A stretch of DNA of 64,000 nucleotides from Cristatella mucedo (taxonomy: Eukaryota > Bryozoa > Phylactolaemata > Cristatellidae), in NCBI GenBank assembly GCA_009760855.2, contig WPIO01000116.1, forward strand, positions 778,001-842,000, in the 5' to 3' direction. The notes under the pieces are model-generated. The model had not been told where the DNA came from, made no database searches, and was given only the letters and a program-made list of their open reading frames with translations. A program made the translations under genes and the position numbers. Position 1 is the first letter of the stretch. Every line of letters starts with the position of its first letter. Positions 47,351 to 58,872 of the stretch are shown piece by piece.

Positions 47351-48229
47351 GTTAAATCCCCGGCTAATTCTGTGCGTGGTATTTTCTAAGTTTTGGATTG
47401 CAAGGCATTTAGCTGGGTTGGCCGACAGCAGCAAGTATTTTTATACGCCTTCTGCACGTAAGCAAAGCAAGTAATCGTATGCAGGCACACGAAACCGTGC
47501 ATGAGGGCAGGTTAAGGTTAAATGTGTTTATTATAGGTATACATTTTTACACATGTCGTATTGAATGCATACATAATTATAAAGAATATATAATTATATA
47601 CAATCATCGATGAATATTATTCATACATACATTTTAACAGCCACACGCGTTCAAGCATGCGCACGCACTCACATACGCAGAAACCGGTCAGGGATTCGAC
47701 CTACTACCATTAGACAGCCAGCTGAGTGGGTCCGACATTACCAGCGTAATAATAAAAGGTGAAAGTAATTCGCCAGAACCTAAGCCGGATTTGCGTCGTG
47801 CCAGACGCTACCATTGGACGTGGTGGCAATGGCTTCGGGTTCATCTGCTGCGATGCGGATGCCCCGAGTGTATGGACTATAAGCTTCACAGCTGAACCTC
47901 GATTGAGAGCTGTGATCTGGGCAGCCGTATTAGAACTGAGTCGCTTACGAAATGGCCGCCAGAGGCTGATGTTTGTGAGTAGCACGTAGCAGGCATGGTG
48001 CCGTCACAAGAACCAGTGAAGGTTGCAAGGTCCTAGCATCGCAGTCAGAAGTCCGGGAATAGTTCTTATGTATTTTGTTGTCGTGCTATGAGCTATATTT
48101 GCACTGCCTTCTACTCTGGCTGACTTTATGCCTGAACGCAGGCTGACTACCCTGAGCCAGAGTAGCCAGTTGGCTGATTTTGTGCCCTCTGGCTGAAGAA
48201 GATTAGTTCTACCTCTAGCCATCACGTCC

Positions 48230-49090
48230 GATCACTATTTAAGATTAGGAGCAGTCCTCCGAAGAAGCTTGTCAAAAACCTAACTAGCTTCTTTGTTCTG
48301 TCTCCGCTTGATTGCTGTAATTCCCATTTGGCTGGGCTTATCAAAAAGAGCAACTGGGCCACTGCAGCTGGCTATGAATATGGCTGCAAGGCTGGTCTTC
48401 AAGTCCCAGAGTTTGGGGCACGTGTTACCTTTGCTAAAAGAGCTGTGATAGCCGCTAATTGATAAACGGCTACGTAGCAAATTTCTTAGGCTGACCGACA
48501 AGGTCAGCCACGGCTTGGCTCCCCGTACCTGCAGGTCCTAAAATGTGGAATTCGCTTCCACATTTCTCATGCAACGACAACTACTCTCCTGCTGACGACA
48601 ATGGCTTGTCGTTTTCTGTGGTCATGAGCTGCTACTTTCTAGCTACGCACTACCTCAACTGCTCTCCTGACTCTGCTATACTTCCCACTTTCTCAGCGTT
48701 ACCTGAGACGAAGTCTTTTGGCTACCGAATGCGTACTGAAAGCCGCTTAGGCTGTGAGTGAGATATGCAAAACTCTCCTGCGTAAAACCCACAGTCCGTA
48801 TGGCTTTGTGGAGTTACATACGAAGATAAAATAGATTACATTAAAGCCTGAAGGTGGTTTCTGTGATTCGTCCTTTGTGCGCTTATGCGAGCTGGCAGTG
48901 TGCAGGCTGGCACCAATCATACCTGCATGCTGACACTGGGCATGTCACCCTAAACATGTTATTCTCATTTCCTTAGCATTCACTAAGCATTTGATCGTGC
49001 TTACTATGTAGCAATTGTAAAGTGTCTAGAAAGATTTTGAGTCAATTGAGGGCACCATATGAAATGTTTTGTTTGTATCATTATTACACT
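48230..49090 (+). mobile_element. L2-B LINE 3' part, unit 2
   Basis: Counterpart of 44330-45275, with additional internal deletion near 48530 (CTCCCCGTACCTGCAGGTCC). It retains the TFSALPETKSFGYRMRTESRLGCE block near the C-terminus, better than unit 1. Confidence 0.8.
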
Positions 49091-49474
49091 CATAACCTTT
49101 ATCTACTAAAATGGAAAAAGACATTCGGACTGAGCCGATGCGGTGTGAAACGCGTATGCTTTGTAGGCGATTGAAGATGCAAGCCATATTTGCTGGTAAG
49201 AATTTTATGAAATCTAGTCTTGACGATAGCACTAAACCACGTTTCCTGTACAGCATATGTACATACCATAGAAATAGATTGATTTATTAGAGGTTGCAAT
49301 GCAAATGAGTATGCATTACTCTTTTTTATAGTATTTATTATCTGAATTCAGATTCTTTGAAACAGATGAACCAAACTGGTGTGCAGAGTGCGTGCAAAGG
49401 TACCCACAATGCGGCTGCTGAGTGGGCATTTTCGCCTTCTAGAAGCAGCAAGTGCGTGCGAGGCGGGCTGCAGA

Positions 49475-49689
49475 ATAGGGAGGCGAGAGCGTGTGCCCAC
49501 TGTATCTCTCCGCAAGTGCAGGCGAATAGGGAGCAGAGTAGAGCGTGATGCTAAACTGCATGCTGGGATATTGTTCGACTAATTACCGCAATCCACTCAA
49601 ATCCATCCTTCTTTGGCTTACAACAACCAGACGCAAGCATTTTCGAGCTCCTATTTTGCACTAATATTGTAGTACACGTTCGAATGTAT
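49475..49689. other. Unassigned
   Basis: Short single-copy-looking stretch to the right of the tandem duplication. Confidence 0.3.
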
Positions 49690-49905
49690 GGTAGGCCGAA
49701 CTACTCGTGTTGGAAGTCGTGCACCATAGAATCATACACAAGCACTCCTACAATGAATCTCAATGTCAAAGGTCTCGTCCACTGCGAGACCACTCACTAG
49801 ACTGGCGAGAGTGCAAAATTGACGCGTGATTTATATAAAATAGAAGCATCGTTGAAAAAGAACGGCACAGAATATTTTACGTGTGCTTGAGCACAGACAT
49901 CGGCA
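49690..49905 (+). repeat. R repeat, copy 4
   Basis: AGAATCATACACAAGCACTC, CACTAGACTGGCGAGAGTGC and ATAGAAGCATCGTTGAA match 30710-30845 and 5140-5275. Confidence 0.6.
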
Positions 49906-49970
49906 AGCTTGTATGTGTATGGCTGTGTGTGTTTGGTGCGTGTGCGTGTGCGCGCGTGTGCGTGTATCTA
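49906..49970. repeat. (GT)n/(GC) microsatellite
   Basis: GTATGTGTATGGCTGTGTGT and GCGTGTGCG runs, the counterpart of the tract at 31100-31200. Confidence 0.85.
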
Positions 49971-50760
49971 TGCCTGTAAATTCACCAACCCATGAATACT
50001 ATGTGGGTGTTGGGCAGGACAGTATTGTATAGCGCATTTACAGCCTAAGCGGCTTTCGGTACGCATTCGGTAGCCAACACACTTCGTCTCACGCAACAAA
50101 GATAAAGTGGGAAGCATAGCAGTCAGGTGAGCAGTTGAGGTAGTGAGTGGCATGGAAGTAGCAGCTCAGGACCTCTGGAGAAGAAGTGCCGTAGTCGGAA
50201 GCTGAAGAGTACTTTTCGTTGTATTAGTATCGTGGAAGCGCGTTCGACAGTCCAAGACCTGCATAGCAAACGTTTCCGTCGCCATAGGTCTTTAAGCAAA
50301 GGAATGAAGCAGCTAATTCATTCTCCATGCCGGTGGAAATGGCACGAGGATGTGGAAACTGGCACAGCAGCTCAGCTAGGGATGGAGGAGCAAAGCCATG
50401 GCGGGCCTTGCGGGTCAGCGTAAGAAAATTGCTCTGTAGCCATAATCGACAGGCAGCTATTCTAGATCTTATAGCAAAGGAGACGTGAGGTCGAAACTCT
50501 TGAGATTTTCGAACTGGCCTTGCATTCATATGCATAGAAAGCGTACTGTGGCCGCGCGGCTTTTTCAGAAGCCCAGCCAAAATGGTAAATTACAATAAAA
50601 TAGCCAGAGACGTAACTAAAATCCTAATGAAATTCTTTGCAAGCCGCCGAGGAAGACAGTTCCTAGTCTTGGATAGGAATTCCACTTAATGCTTAGCTGT
50701 GGAAACAGTATTTTTTTAAAAGCTTTCAGAAATGTAGGCGGGTATCCAATACTACAACTA
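49970..50760 (-). mobile_element. L2-B LINE 3' part, minus strand
   Basis: Contains the CAGCCTAAGCGGCTTTCGGT block, GCGGGCCTTGCGGGTCAGCG and TTGGATAGGAATTCCACTTA. Frame-broken counterpart of 9490-10300. Confidence 0.78.
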
Positions 50761-50764
50761 AAGG

Positions 50765-51050
50765 CTGGCGAATAAATGATGGTGATAATGAACGAAAATT
50801 GGGTTGCATAGTCTCGGTTAACCCGAAGCTGAGGTTTGCAAACGTTTCTGAAGGATCCACGCCAACAGCAACAAGAGAGCATGCCTGATTTCACTCTTGA
50901 ACGTCAAAGGTTAGCTTAGCAGAACAGCCGGAAATGGGCATCCTACAATATAAAATCACACGCACTCCTAAAGCGAGGCTAATTGCCTAAGGTCTCCTCC
51001 ATACCGAAGTCAACCGTTATGCAAGTGAGCATGCTACATTTGCGAAAGAG
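50765..51050 (+). repeat. R repeat, copy 5
   Basis: AATGAACGAAAATTGGGTTG, ATCCACGCCAACAGCA and CCTAAAGCGAGGCTAATTGC match copies 3 and 6. Confidence 0.65.
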
Positions 51051-51069
51051 ATGGTGTGTGTTAATGTGC

Positions 51070-51834
51070 GTAACTCCACGAAGCCACAAACTTAGTGGGC
51101 GTTATGCAGGAGAGTTTTGTATAGGTCACTCACAACCCTAGCAGTTGTCGATACTCGCTCTGTGGCCAAAAGAGTTCCTCCTACGCAGCAAATAGAAAGT
51201 AAATAAAATAGCAGAGAGGCCTGAGAACCGCTTAGGTAGCGAGTAGCATGGCAGATGCAGCTCCGGAGCGCTGGAAAGGACTTTTCTAGTATCGGCAGGA
51301 AGAGATTACTTGTCATTGTGTAAGTACCGTGCAAGCGCGTTCGACAGTCTAGGACCTGCAGAGCAAAGGTGTCCGCCGCCAATGGTGTTTAAGCAGAGGA
51401 ATGAAACAGATGATTTCTTGTCCATGCAGGTCCCGATGGCACGAGCAGGTTGAAACTATTGCAGCTGTTAAGAAGGATATGGAGGAGCCTGGCCGTGGCG
51501 GGCCTTATGGGTCAGCGAAAGAAGCAGGCAGCCATTCTAGCTCTTTTAGCAGAAGAGACGCCTGGTGGAGCCTCTTGAGATTTTTGAACAAGCCTTTCAG
51601 CCATGTCCATAGACGGTTGCAGTGGCCTAGTGGCTTTTTGAGAAGCCCAACAAAAATTGTGAATTGCAATAACATAGCTGGAGACAGAACTAAGGACCTA
51701 ATGAAATTCTTTGCAAGCCACCGTGGAAGACAGTTCCTAATCTTGGATAGAAATTTGACTTAATGCCTATCTGTGGAAGCGGTATTCCTAACGAAGCTTC
51801 CAGAAATTTAGGCGGCTGTTGAATATCACAACTA
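51070..51834 (-). mobile_element. L2-B LINE 3' part, minus strand
   Basis: Counterpart of 31205-31975 with the same indels and flanks (AACTCCACGAAGCCACAAAC; ACTTAATGCCTATCTGTGGA). Copied by segmental duplication rather than new insertion. Confidence 0.8.
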
Positions 51835-52059
51835 AATGCCGTGCCGATGGCGAGAATGAACAAAAATTGGGTTGCATAGTGTTAGTTAATGCGAAGCTGA
51901 CGTTTGCACACGTTTCCAAGAGATCCACGCCAACAGCATAAAATAAGAAGCCTGATTTTACTCTGGAATGTCTAAGGTTAGCTGAGCAGAACGGACGATA
52001 ATGGGCGTCATACAATATAAAATAAAATGCGAGCACTCCTAAAGCGAGGCTTATTGCCT
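51835..52059 (+). repeat. R repeat, copy 6
   Basis: AATGAACAAAAATTGGGTTG, CCACGCCAACAGCATAAAA and CTAAAGCGAGGCTTATTGCC. Sits just beyond the 3' flank of the GPCR pseudogene. Confidence 0.65.
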
Positions 52060-52459
52060 AAGGTCTCCTCCAAATCAAAGTCAAAGCAATATACAAGCGA
52101 GCGAGCTACATTTACGAAAGTGATTTCATCAAAATAATCGCATCGTAGAACTGTACGCACCATTTGACTGTTCAATGGTTAGCTGACCCTGGGCGCTGCT
52201 AAAGAACTAATCGCCCGCCGTGAACAGTTCGTACTAGAAGAGACTAGTCTAAGAATTCGCTTTACCAGCAAGTGCTGTGGCTTGCATAAGTCTGTTCACC
52301 GACGGATATATCGGTAAAAGTTTTTATGCGTTCGATTGAGACATTTACAGCCACAGAAGTCACTTTTTGACAGTTTTCTTAGAGACGAATAAAAAACAGG
52401 ATTGCAGCAGAAGTCAGCGTACATTTCGAAACGGGCAACTTGCACTGTTCTCGGGCTAA
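52060..52459 (-). repeat. GPCR 3'-flank repeat, copy of the pseudogene
   Basis: ACAAGCGAGCGAGCTACATT, TAAGAATTCGCTTTACCAGC, ACATTTACAGCCAC and CTTAGAGACGAATAAAA. The same blocks flank GPCR 2 (55085-55400) and the gene-less remnant (32220-32570). Confidence 0.65.
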
Positions 52460-53487
52460 CTAATCTGTTTTGCGTGTATTTCGTCGGCCAATGATCGTCT
52501 GGGTCACCTCGGGGCATACTTTGCTCGACCATCGGTCTATACAGAGCTGGCAGCCATTCCACGCCACTGCAAGCAAATCCTCGCTGGTGGTGAGCAGAAG
52601 CGCTCCGTTTGCTGCAGTGCGCAAGAACAGCAGCAAGTACAGAAACGGCGACCAGCAGTTGGGAGAGGCTGCCTCGTTTTCCTGACAGCTATACATGCAG
52701 ATAATACGGTTGAACGCAGCAAGAGTCATTAAGAGCAACTGCGACGTCGGAATGACGGTGCAGTGCAAAGCCGTTCTGAGCTACTTCCTGAGAAGCTTGA
52801 AGCAAGTCGACGGAACGACGCCTCCTGTTCCAGCTTGGGACAGCTACCAGAAGCTGGCAATGTTTCCTCTCACGTCCGCTTTGATATGATAGTGGCACTT
52901 GGCCATAGCTGCGATCGGGATGTATGCAAACAGAACGACGCTTTAGTTGTACGTCCCATTGCCCCAATCGCCACTCGGCGGAAACGTATTTCGCCGCGAA
53001 AGTCGTAGCCCCAGCACCCAAGCCTCGAAGCGGGTGGCGCTGCAATGACAGCTGCATCCTGAGCAGGCGGCAGCGAGCAAGACGCCAGCAATTGGCAGCG
53101 ACGAGAAGACTCTCGGCAGAGGCCAGCCGCTCGTCACTGTGAACGTGTTGCGGTTGATCGCGACAATGACCTTGATTCAGAAGTTATGCAGTCGACACTT
53201 CCGTCGCCTCTGCCGAGCACGAAGTTCGCAGCTGCGTAGACCCAAGTGACGCACAGCCCCCCCCCCAGCCATTAACCACTGCGCCGGCCGGCGAGCAGCG
53301 TGAAGTAGGCCGACTGTCGGAGCTCCCTGTATGCGGCCATGGCCAGAAACGCTGTCGTGCTGGGCGCCAAGCCACCAATCGCCGCAAGACCGATGACGGC
53401 CGCTAGCAGCTGCCGGAAGCCAGCACTGAACTCAGCAGACGCTGGCGAGGCGTTCCAGTTGGTGGATGAGCTGAACGGCGCCGACAT
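52460..53487 (-). pseudogene. Class A GPCR pseudogene (third paralogue)
   Basis: Homologous end to end to GPCR 1 and 2 but broken. The start (MSAPFSSSTNWNASP, ATG 53487) and TM1-TM2 are open to about 53275. There, a run of 10 C (53257-53266) sits where the paralogues read VNGLLCV, and shifts the frame. About 37 nt are missing from TM3 between VDCI and INR, and the NRY motif has become NRN. Further stops lie around TM5 and loop 3. The final part is open again (52460-52768: TVIPTSQLLLMTLAAFNRII, SPNCWSPFLYLLLFLRTAANGALLL). It keeps the family's NG in TM7. The ordered homology suggests a fairly recent loss. A functional short product is unlikely. Confidence 0.9.
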
Positions 53488-55059
53488 TTAGCACGCATGA
53501 GTGACTTCGGTGTGAATGACTTCCTCGTACAGCCTTTTTTTCAGACTGCGTTTTTCGTATTCCGCCGGCAGCTCATCTCCGTTACCCGTGACGGCCGCCT
53601 TGCGTAGCTACGGGCCAATCGCTGGCGTGATATAGAGGCGAACGAAATGGTGTCGCGTGCTCCGTCGTCTGCCGTAGATCTAAAGGAGTCCATTACGGCA
53701 ATCTGCAAATATCAAGGAGACGCAACGGGCAACAAGAGTGTGCGCATAGAGACGTAGCGTAGCCCTCGGCTAATTCACGTAAATATCTCAGTGAGCGATC
53801 GGTTTCTCATGAGTATATTTAAATGTACGATGCATAATCGATATAGCTAAACTAGCTAATACCCGTGAGAAATCTCGAGAATATCGGGTAACATCTGCTT
53901 CTTACCCATTCTCCCCGACACGTTGCAGTGTTGCGTTGGCTACAGACGAATGCTTCAGCTTCAGCAATTGTTTTCATGTATGCTCCGTCTCAGTCTCTCC
54001 GCACCTTGCCACCATTCTGGTGAGAACTTTCTTTCCTCTCAGCTTCTCCTGTACCACATCTTAATTGGTATGCATTCAACTAATACGCCGGCTGCGAATT
54101 TTCACTCTACTGCAGTCATTTGACCAAACTGGTAAAAATCGCACTCTAAACAAATTGGAAATCTTTCGAAAAGCTTACTGAGCTAAGCAGTAGCTGTGAA
54201 ACTCTGGTAGAGGCAGACGTAACATCGGTTTTAGTGCAGAAAGGTCTAGCTGGTGAAGTGTCGTATTAAGCCTCCTAAAAAGCCTTTGGAGTGATAACCA
54301 TTTTTATTTCGAGCAGTTCAGTGTTCAATTTCAATTCTAAGTGCGTATTAGGTAAACATTATATTTTTAAATGACCTCCCATTCCAAAACCTCTAATTGC
54401 TCTGCACTCATTCTATGACTATAAAAAACCACCATGGACTCCCTAATAATGTTGCGTCAGTGATGAACGAGCGAACTCATTTTAAACCAACTAACAAACA
54501 AAGCCTGCCAGCGAGAACTAAATTCGTCCCTGCCGGCTGCAACGAATATCCACATTTTCTCGAGCCCGGAGGAATATTTGAAGCGCCTGAATAGAGATTA
54601 AGTTCTTTTTGGGCCTTATATACATTAATTATATTCTAAATTGCTCAATACATTGTGGTGAACTTCTGCAATGAATCATCCTCAAAATCTCATTCGCCGT
54701 TGCACCCACGCGAGTTATCACGTGACTTGGCTCGACATGCGACTCGACGTCCACTTAAATCTGCAGCAAATCCAGCGGACGACTGGCTGCACGGAGACCT
54801 TATTTGTTTTGGATTTCAAATTGAACTAAGCGATGGCACTAGTGTATCTATGCAATTTCACTGGTTCTCAATGCTCTGCAATCGGTTTTATTGCGCTTGC
54901 AGTGCCTCAGTCTTTGGTTAGCGGTATCGTTATTGGTTGCCGAGTAGTGAGTTCCGAAGTTAAGGATGTGCAGACCCAAATCTTCGTTGCCATATAGTCG
55001 TTAAGCGTAAGCTTGAGACAGCTAATGCATTGTCCATAGGCAACCAGAGGGTACGCCGA
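53488..55059. other. 5' flank of the pseudogene and unassigned DNA
   Basis: The interval 53830-54010 resembles 56840-57130 upstream of GPCR 2 (AAACTAGCTAATACC/CAAGCTAGATAATTCC; CTACAGACGAATGCTTCAGC). The remainder is unassigned apart from the SINE-like piece at 54505-54640. Confidence 0.35.
54505..54640 (+). mobile_element. SINE with L2-like tail, diverged copy
   Basis: From CTCGAGCCCGG (B-box position, ~54559) onward it aligns with 60771-60868: AGCGCCTGAATAGAGATTAA, GTTCTTTTTGGGCC, then a TATATACATTAATTATA tail. The 5' half is only weakly similar. Confidence 0.5.
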
Positions 55060-55473
55060 GTCTGGAACTCGTGCATCTTAAAAAGCAAGCACAAGCAGCA
55101 TGGTATACAGACGAGCGAGCTACATTTACACGAGAATTTTCTTCACTTTAGATTCATCGTCGAACTGCGAGCAGTGAATTGGAAAGTTCAATCGTTAGCT
55201 GACCCCGAGCTCTGCTTACACGCAAGGTCGCCGCCGTAGAGAGTTCGCCCTCGGTAAAACTGGTGCTAGGAATTCGCTTTACCAGGCAGTGTTGTGGCTC
55301 ACACTGGGCTAGCCGCGGATGTCTCGATCAATACAAACTTTGGACGAGTACAAACGGGGCATTTACAGCCACTGACGTAACTTGCTGGCAGTTTTTTGGA
55401 GAAGAGCGAAATAACGGTCGTAGGGTCGGAGCAATAGTCGTTTTGAAGCTTCCCATTTGAGCTAGCCTCTGGA
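55060..55473 (-). repeat. GPCR 3'-flank repeat, copy of GPCR 2
   Basis: Directly downstream of the GPCR 2 stop: GACGAGCGAGCTACATTTAC, TAGGAATTCGCTTTACCAGG and GGCATTTACAGCCACTGACG. Completes the set of four related flanks. Confidence 0.65.
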
Positions 55474-56532
55474 TTACTGTGCTGTTCGGCGAATGCTTTG
55501 TTGGCCAATGCTCGCCTGGATCACATCAGGTCCTACTTTGCTCGACCGTCGGTCGAAGCAGAGCTGGAAGCCGCGTAGCGTTGCCGTTCGAAGATCTTCG
55601 CTGGCAGTGAGCAGCAGCACTCCATTGGTGGCAGCACCCAAGAACAGGAGCAAATACAGCAATGGCGACCAGTAGTTGGGAGAGGCCACTGCGTTTTCCT
55701 GACAGCCATGCATGCAAATGATCTGGTTGATAGCGGCAGGACTAGTCCAGATTAACTGGGCCGCCGGAATGACTGCACAGTGCACACCAGATCGAAGTAA
55801 CTTCCTGAGGCGCTTGACACGCTTCGGTTCAGTGACTCCGCCTGGTCCGGTTTGCAGCAGCGACCGCAAGCTGGCGATGTTCCTCCTCACTTCCGCTATT
55901 ATATGATAGTAGCACTTGGCCATCACTGCGATCGGGATGTAGGCGATCACGACGAGGCTGTAGAGGTATGCACGATTGCTACAATCGCCGCTCGGCAAAA
56001 GACACATTTGGCCCCGAACGTCGTAGCCCAGGCGCCCGAACCCAGTTGAAGGCGGCAGTAGAACGACCAGGCAGCCGAAGCAGACGGCGGCGAGTGACGC
56101 TCGAGCGCCTCGCAGCGATGCGAAGACGCGAAGCGGAGGCCAGCAGCTCGTCACTGCGACCGCGTAGCGGTTGAGCGCTACGACGGCCATGAAACACATG
56201 TTCACGCTTTGCAGGTAGATCGTCGCTCCTGCGCTGGCAATACAGTCGAAACTGTCGCCACGCCGGCCCAGTGCGAAGTTCACGGCCACATAGATCCACG
56301 TGACACACAGCAGGCCATTAACAGCCGCTAGGCCGGTGAGCAGAGTGCAGAATGCCGACTTTCGGAGCTCTTTGGAGGCAGCCGTGGCCAGCAGCGCCGA
56401 CGCGCTAGGCGCCAAGCCAACAATCACCGCCATGCCGGTGAAAGCCGCTAGGAACTGCCGGAATCCGTCGCTGAGCTCTGCAGGCGCTTGGGAGGCGTCC
56501 CGATCGTCGGATGCATTTGCAGGCGTTTGCAT
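55474..56532 (-). CDS. Class A (rhodopsin-like) GPCR 2, intronless
   Basis: A 352-aa seven-transmembrane receptor, one open exon. The frame is open upstream to an ATG at 56763, but the extra 77 residues have no counterpart in GPCR 1. The ATG at 56532 (MQTPANAS) aligns with GPCR 1's MPTPDNVS, including the N6 glycosylation site. Numbering matches GPCR 1 almost residue for residue: Cys97 (SFDCIAS) and Cys177 (GQMCLL) for the disulfide, NRYAVAVTSCWPPLRVFASL at 121-140, Pro200 in TM5 (YIPIAVMAKCYYHI), RVKRLRKLLR at 238-247, TM6 to HCAVIPAAQL, and TM7 NYWSPLLYLLLFLGAATNGVLLL. The C-tail is short and holds a Cys (LCFDRRSSK). The loop 3 to TM6 border and NRY region are the most conserved with GPCR 1, pointing to maintained G-protein coupling. 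The pseudogene is its upstream-direction neighbour ~2 kb away in the same orientation. Ligand unknown. Confidence 0.9.
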   Translation of the reverse strand: MQTPANASDDRDASQAPAELSDGFRQFLAAFTGMAVIVGLAPSASALLATAASKELRKSAFCTLLTGLAAVNGLLCVTWIYVAVNFALGRRGDSFDCIASAGATIYLQSVNMCFMAVVALNRYAVAVTSCWPPLRVFASLRGARASLAAVCFGCLVVLLPPSTGFGRLGYDVRGQMCLLPSGDCSNRAYLYSLVVIAYIPIAVMAKCYYHIIAEVRRNIASLRSLLQTGPGGVTEPKRVKRLRKLLRSGVHCAVIPAAQLIWTSPAAINQIICMHGCQENAVASPNYWSPLLYLLLFLGAATNGVLLLTASEDLRTATLRGFQLCFDRRSSKVGPDVIQASIGQQSIRRTAQ

Positions 56533-57855
56533 TTCACCTGCACGACAGCATGCAGTGCAAATTTCTCGTTCAGACTTCTGATTTTTTCGCTCGAACTCCG
56601 TCGTCAGCGAAAGGATGGAAGGCGGAATTGCTAACGAGTTAAAGAGGAGAAACGGCGTCGATGCTGCGCGGTCGACTGCATATGTAAAGGAGCAAACGCT
56701 GGCGACGTGAAAATGGCACGGAGACGCATGAGCAACGAGGGTGTGGAGATGCAAACGTTGCATTTCGCTTGGCTAGGTCACTCAAACATTTCAATAAGCT
56801 CTAGGTTTCTACTGAGTCTATTCGAATGGACTCTTTACTGTTAATATAAACAAGCTAGATAATTCCAGCAGAAAATCTCAATAAATTCGCATTGCATCTG
56901 TTTCTTAAATAGTCCCCCTATCACGTTGCTGCTGCAGTGGCTGACGAACCGCTTCAGACACGTCAGTCACTTGGGTACGTTGTTGCCAGATAGGACATTT
57001 CCATCCACCAGTTTCTGCTGCATGCAATCTAGTAGCGTCTTGTGTCTCTCCTACTAGTTGTTCCTTTTGCGACAGACGAACGGCTTTAGCTTGGAGTCAT
57101 TTTAATGCTTTCGCTTCTTAATGAGTCTCTCAGTCATATCGCTACTACCGAGCGGGCCTTATTCTTTCAGCTTGTGATACCTCGTCGTGTGTGTTATTCA
57201 TTTAACTACCGTACTGGCTGCGAATCTAGAGTCACTCGTTGATTCGCAGCCATTTCTAACGAATTGCCAAAAGGTCTACCGTACACTAATGCACCAACTT
57301 TTCAAAAGCCAACTCAGCAACATCTAGCTGCAGCTGTGAAAGCCGAAAGCATCAGGTGTATCCGGGTGTTGTGTAGAAGCTTCGAGCAGGTGGACAGCCG
57401 TGGCCAACCTGATAAGAAACCGTTTAGCATTTGCACATTTAATTTGAACTACGATCGCGTGTTGCAGCTAAGTAGTACAATTAGAAAAATATCCTCCCCA
57501 AAACCGGCATTTTCTTGCACTGTTAACTGCTCTCGACTCGCGTGACTAACAAATATCGGGAAGAGCTCAATAATAGTACCGTGTAAAGGATAGCTAGACG
57601 TGCTGCTTGTTAAACCAACTTAAAACATTACGTTTTCAGAGGTTGAAGCTGATACGCCTACCCTGTATATTCATACGTGCCTGCATTTACATATTGATTT
57701 ATAAAAATCAAGCAGCTGTCCACTTTGGCTGCACAGAACGCTTTTCTCATGGCTTATTTAACAAGGGTGTCTTTCAAGTGTGCAAGCAAAGTTTCATGCA
57801 ATTGAGCAAAATGCAGCTTTCTGCAATCGATTGCATCGGCGGGAACTTTTGAAAT
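56533..57855. other. 5' flank of GPCR 2 and unassigned DNA
   Basis: The part 56600-56700 shares the TTAAAGAGGAGAAACG and GTCGACTGCAT blocks with the GPCR 1 leader. The interval 57260-57855 has short open frames (93 and 81 codons) without recognisable motifs. No promoter element can be named safely. Confidence 0.35.
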
Positions 57856-57945
57856 AATCGGACCAGTACGCTTTGAACCATGGCAGTGCCTCGTCTGCCC
57901 TACCGATTATCGTCGTCAGTCTCAATCGTTCTAGTATGATATCGT
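57856..57945 (-). mobile_element. L2-B LINE, RT fragment
   Basis: Matches the RT region between motifs A and B of the copy at 25985-26090 (CATGGCAGTGCCTCGTCTGC, CGATTATCGTCGTC). Interrupted at 57946 by the tail of the next copy. Confidence 0.65.
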
Positions 57946-58382
57946 AATGTAATGTATCTCCGTCTGTAACTCCAGAAAGTCATAAAGACCATGTGGGTGT
58001 TACGCAGGAGAGTTTTGTATAGCGCACTCACAGCCTAAGCGGCTTTCGGTACGCATTCGGTAGCCAACAGACTTCGTCTCACGCAACAAAGAGAAAGTGG
58101 GAAGCATAGCAGAGTCAGGAGAACAGTTGAGGTAGTGAGTAGCATGGAAGTAGCAGCTCAGGACCGCTGAAAAAGATGTGCCATAGTCGGCAGTAGGAGA
58201 GTAGATTTCGTTGGGTAAGAATTGTGGAAACGTGTTCCACAGCCTAGGACCTGCAGAGCTAAAGCTTCTGTCGCCAACTGTCTTTAAGCGGAGGAATGGG
58301 ACAGCTAATTTATTATCCACACAGGACCTGAAGGCGCGAACAGGTTGAAACTGATGCAGCAGTTCAGCTAGGTAGGTGAGTA
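57946..58382 (-). mobile_element. L2-B LINE 3' part, 106 codons open
   Basis: Very close to 9490-9930. The minus frame 58000-58320 has DNKLAVPFLRLKTVGDRSFSSAGPRLWNTFPQFL and the ETKSVGYRMRTESRLGCECAIQNSPA C-terminus. Truncated at 58382. One of the younger B copies. Confidence 0.85.
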
Positions 58383-58872
58383 ATAATGAAGGAGATTGCC
58401 GATAAATCGATCAAAGCTATGACATTGACTATCTGGTCATCGTTTCATCAATGATGTTAATGGTTATACGTAGTTTCTGCAGGTGCTGGTGCAGTTTGAG
58501 ATTGGAATGCAATCTTTCCGAAATTTTATTATTTTCATTTGCTAACACTGCTTACCGACTTTGACAAAATCGTTAACAACAAAGGACATATGGAAATTGG
58601 GAGATGTTTTAATTGTAATTAATTCGGAATTTTAAGTGTCTAGTTAACGACGGCCGACTTCGGGGATATAGGTTCAGTCCTGTTTTCCTGAGAAGCATTA
58701 AAAAAATCTCAGTTACAGCTGAAGTAACTTTTTTTCTGCGAGGGTAGCCAACAAAGAGGATCACAATTGGTCTTTAGGAGACTTTTTCCAGGCAGTCACA
58801 TCTAATGTGCAAACTTTGGATAATCTGTAAAGGACGGTCACGATTTTTTGTTGCGACTGAACCACTGTAACG
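58383..58872. other. Unassigned
   Basis: Nothing recognised. Confidence 0.3.

Noticed and set aside
55474-56763. 429-aa version of GPCR 2 with a 77-residue N-terminal extension
   Set aside because: The extension has no counterpart in GPCR 1 or the pseudogene, whereas the ATG at 56532 aligns with GPCR 1's start.
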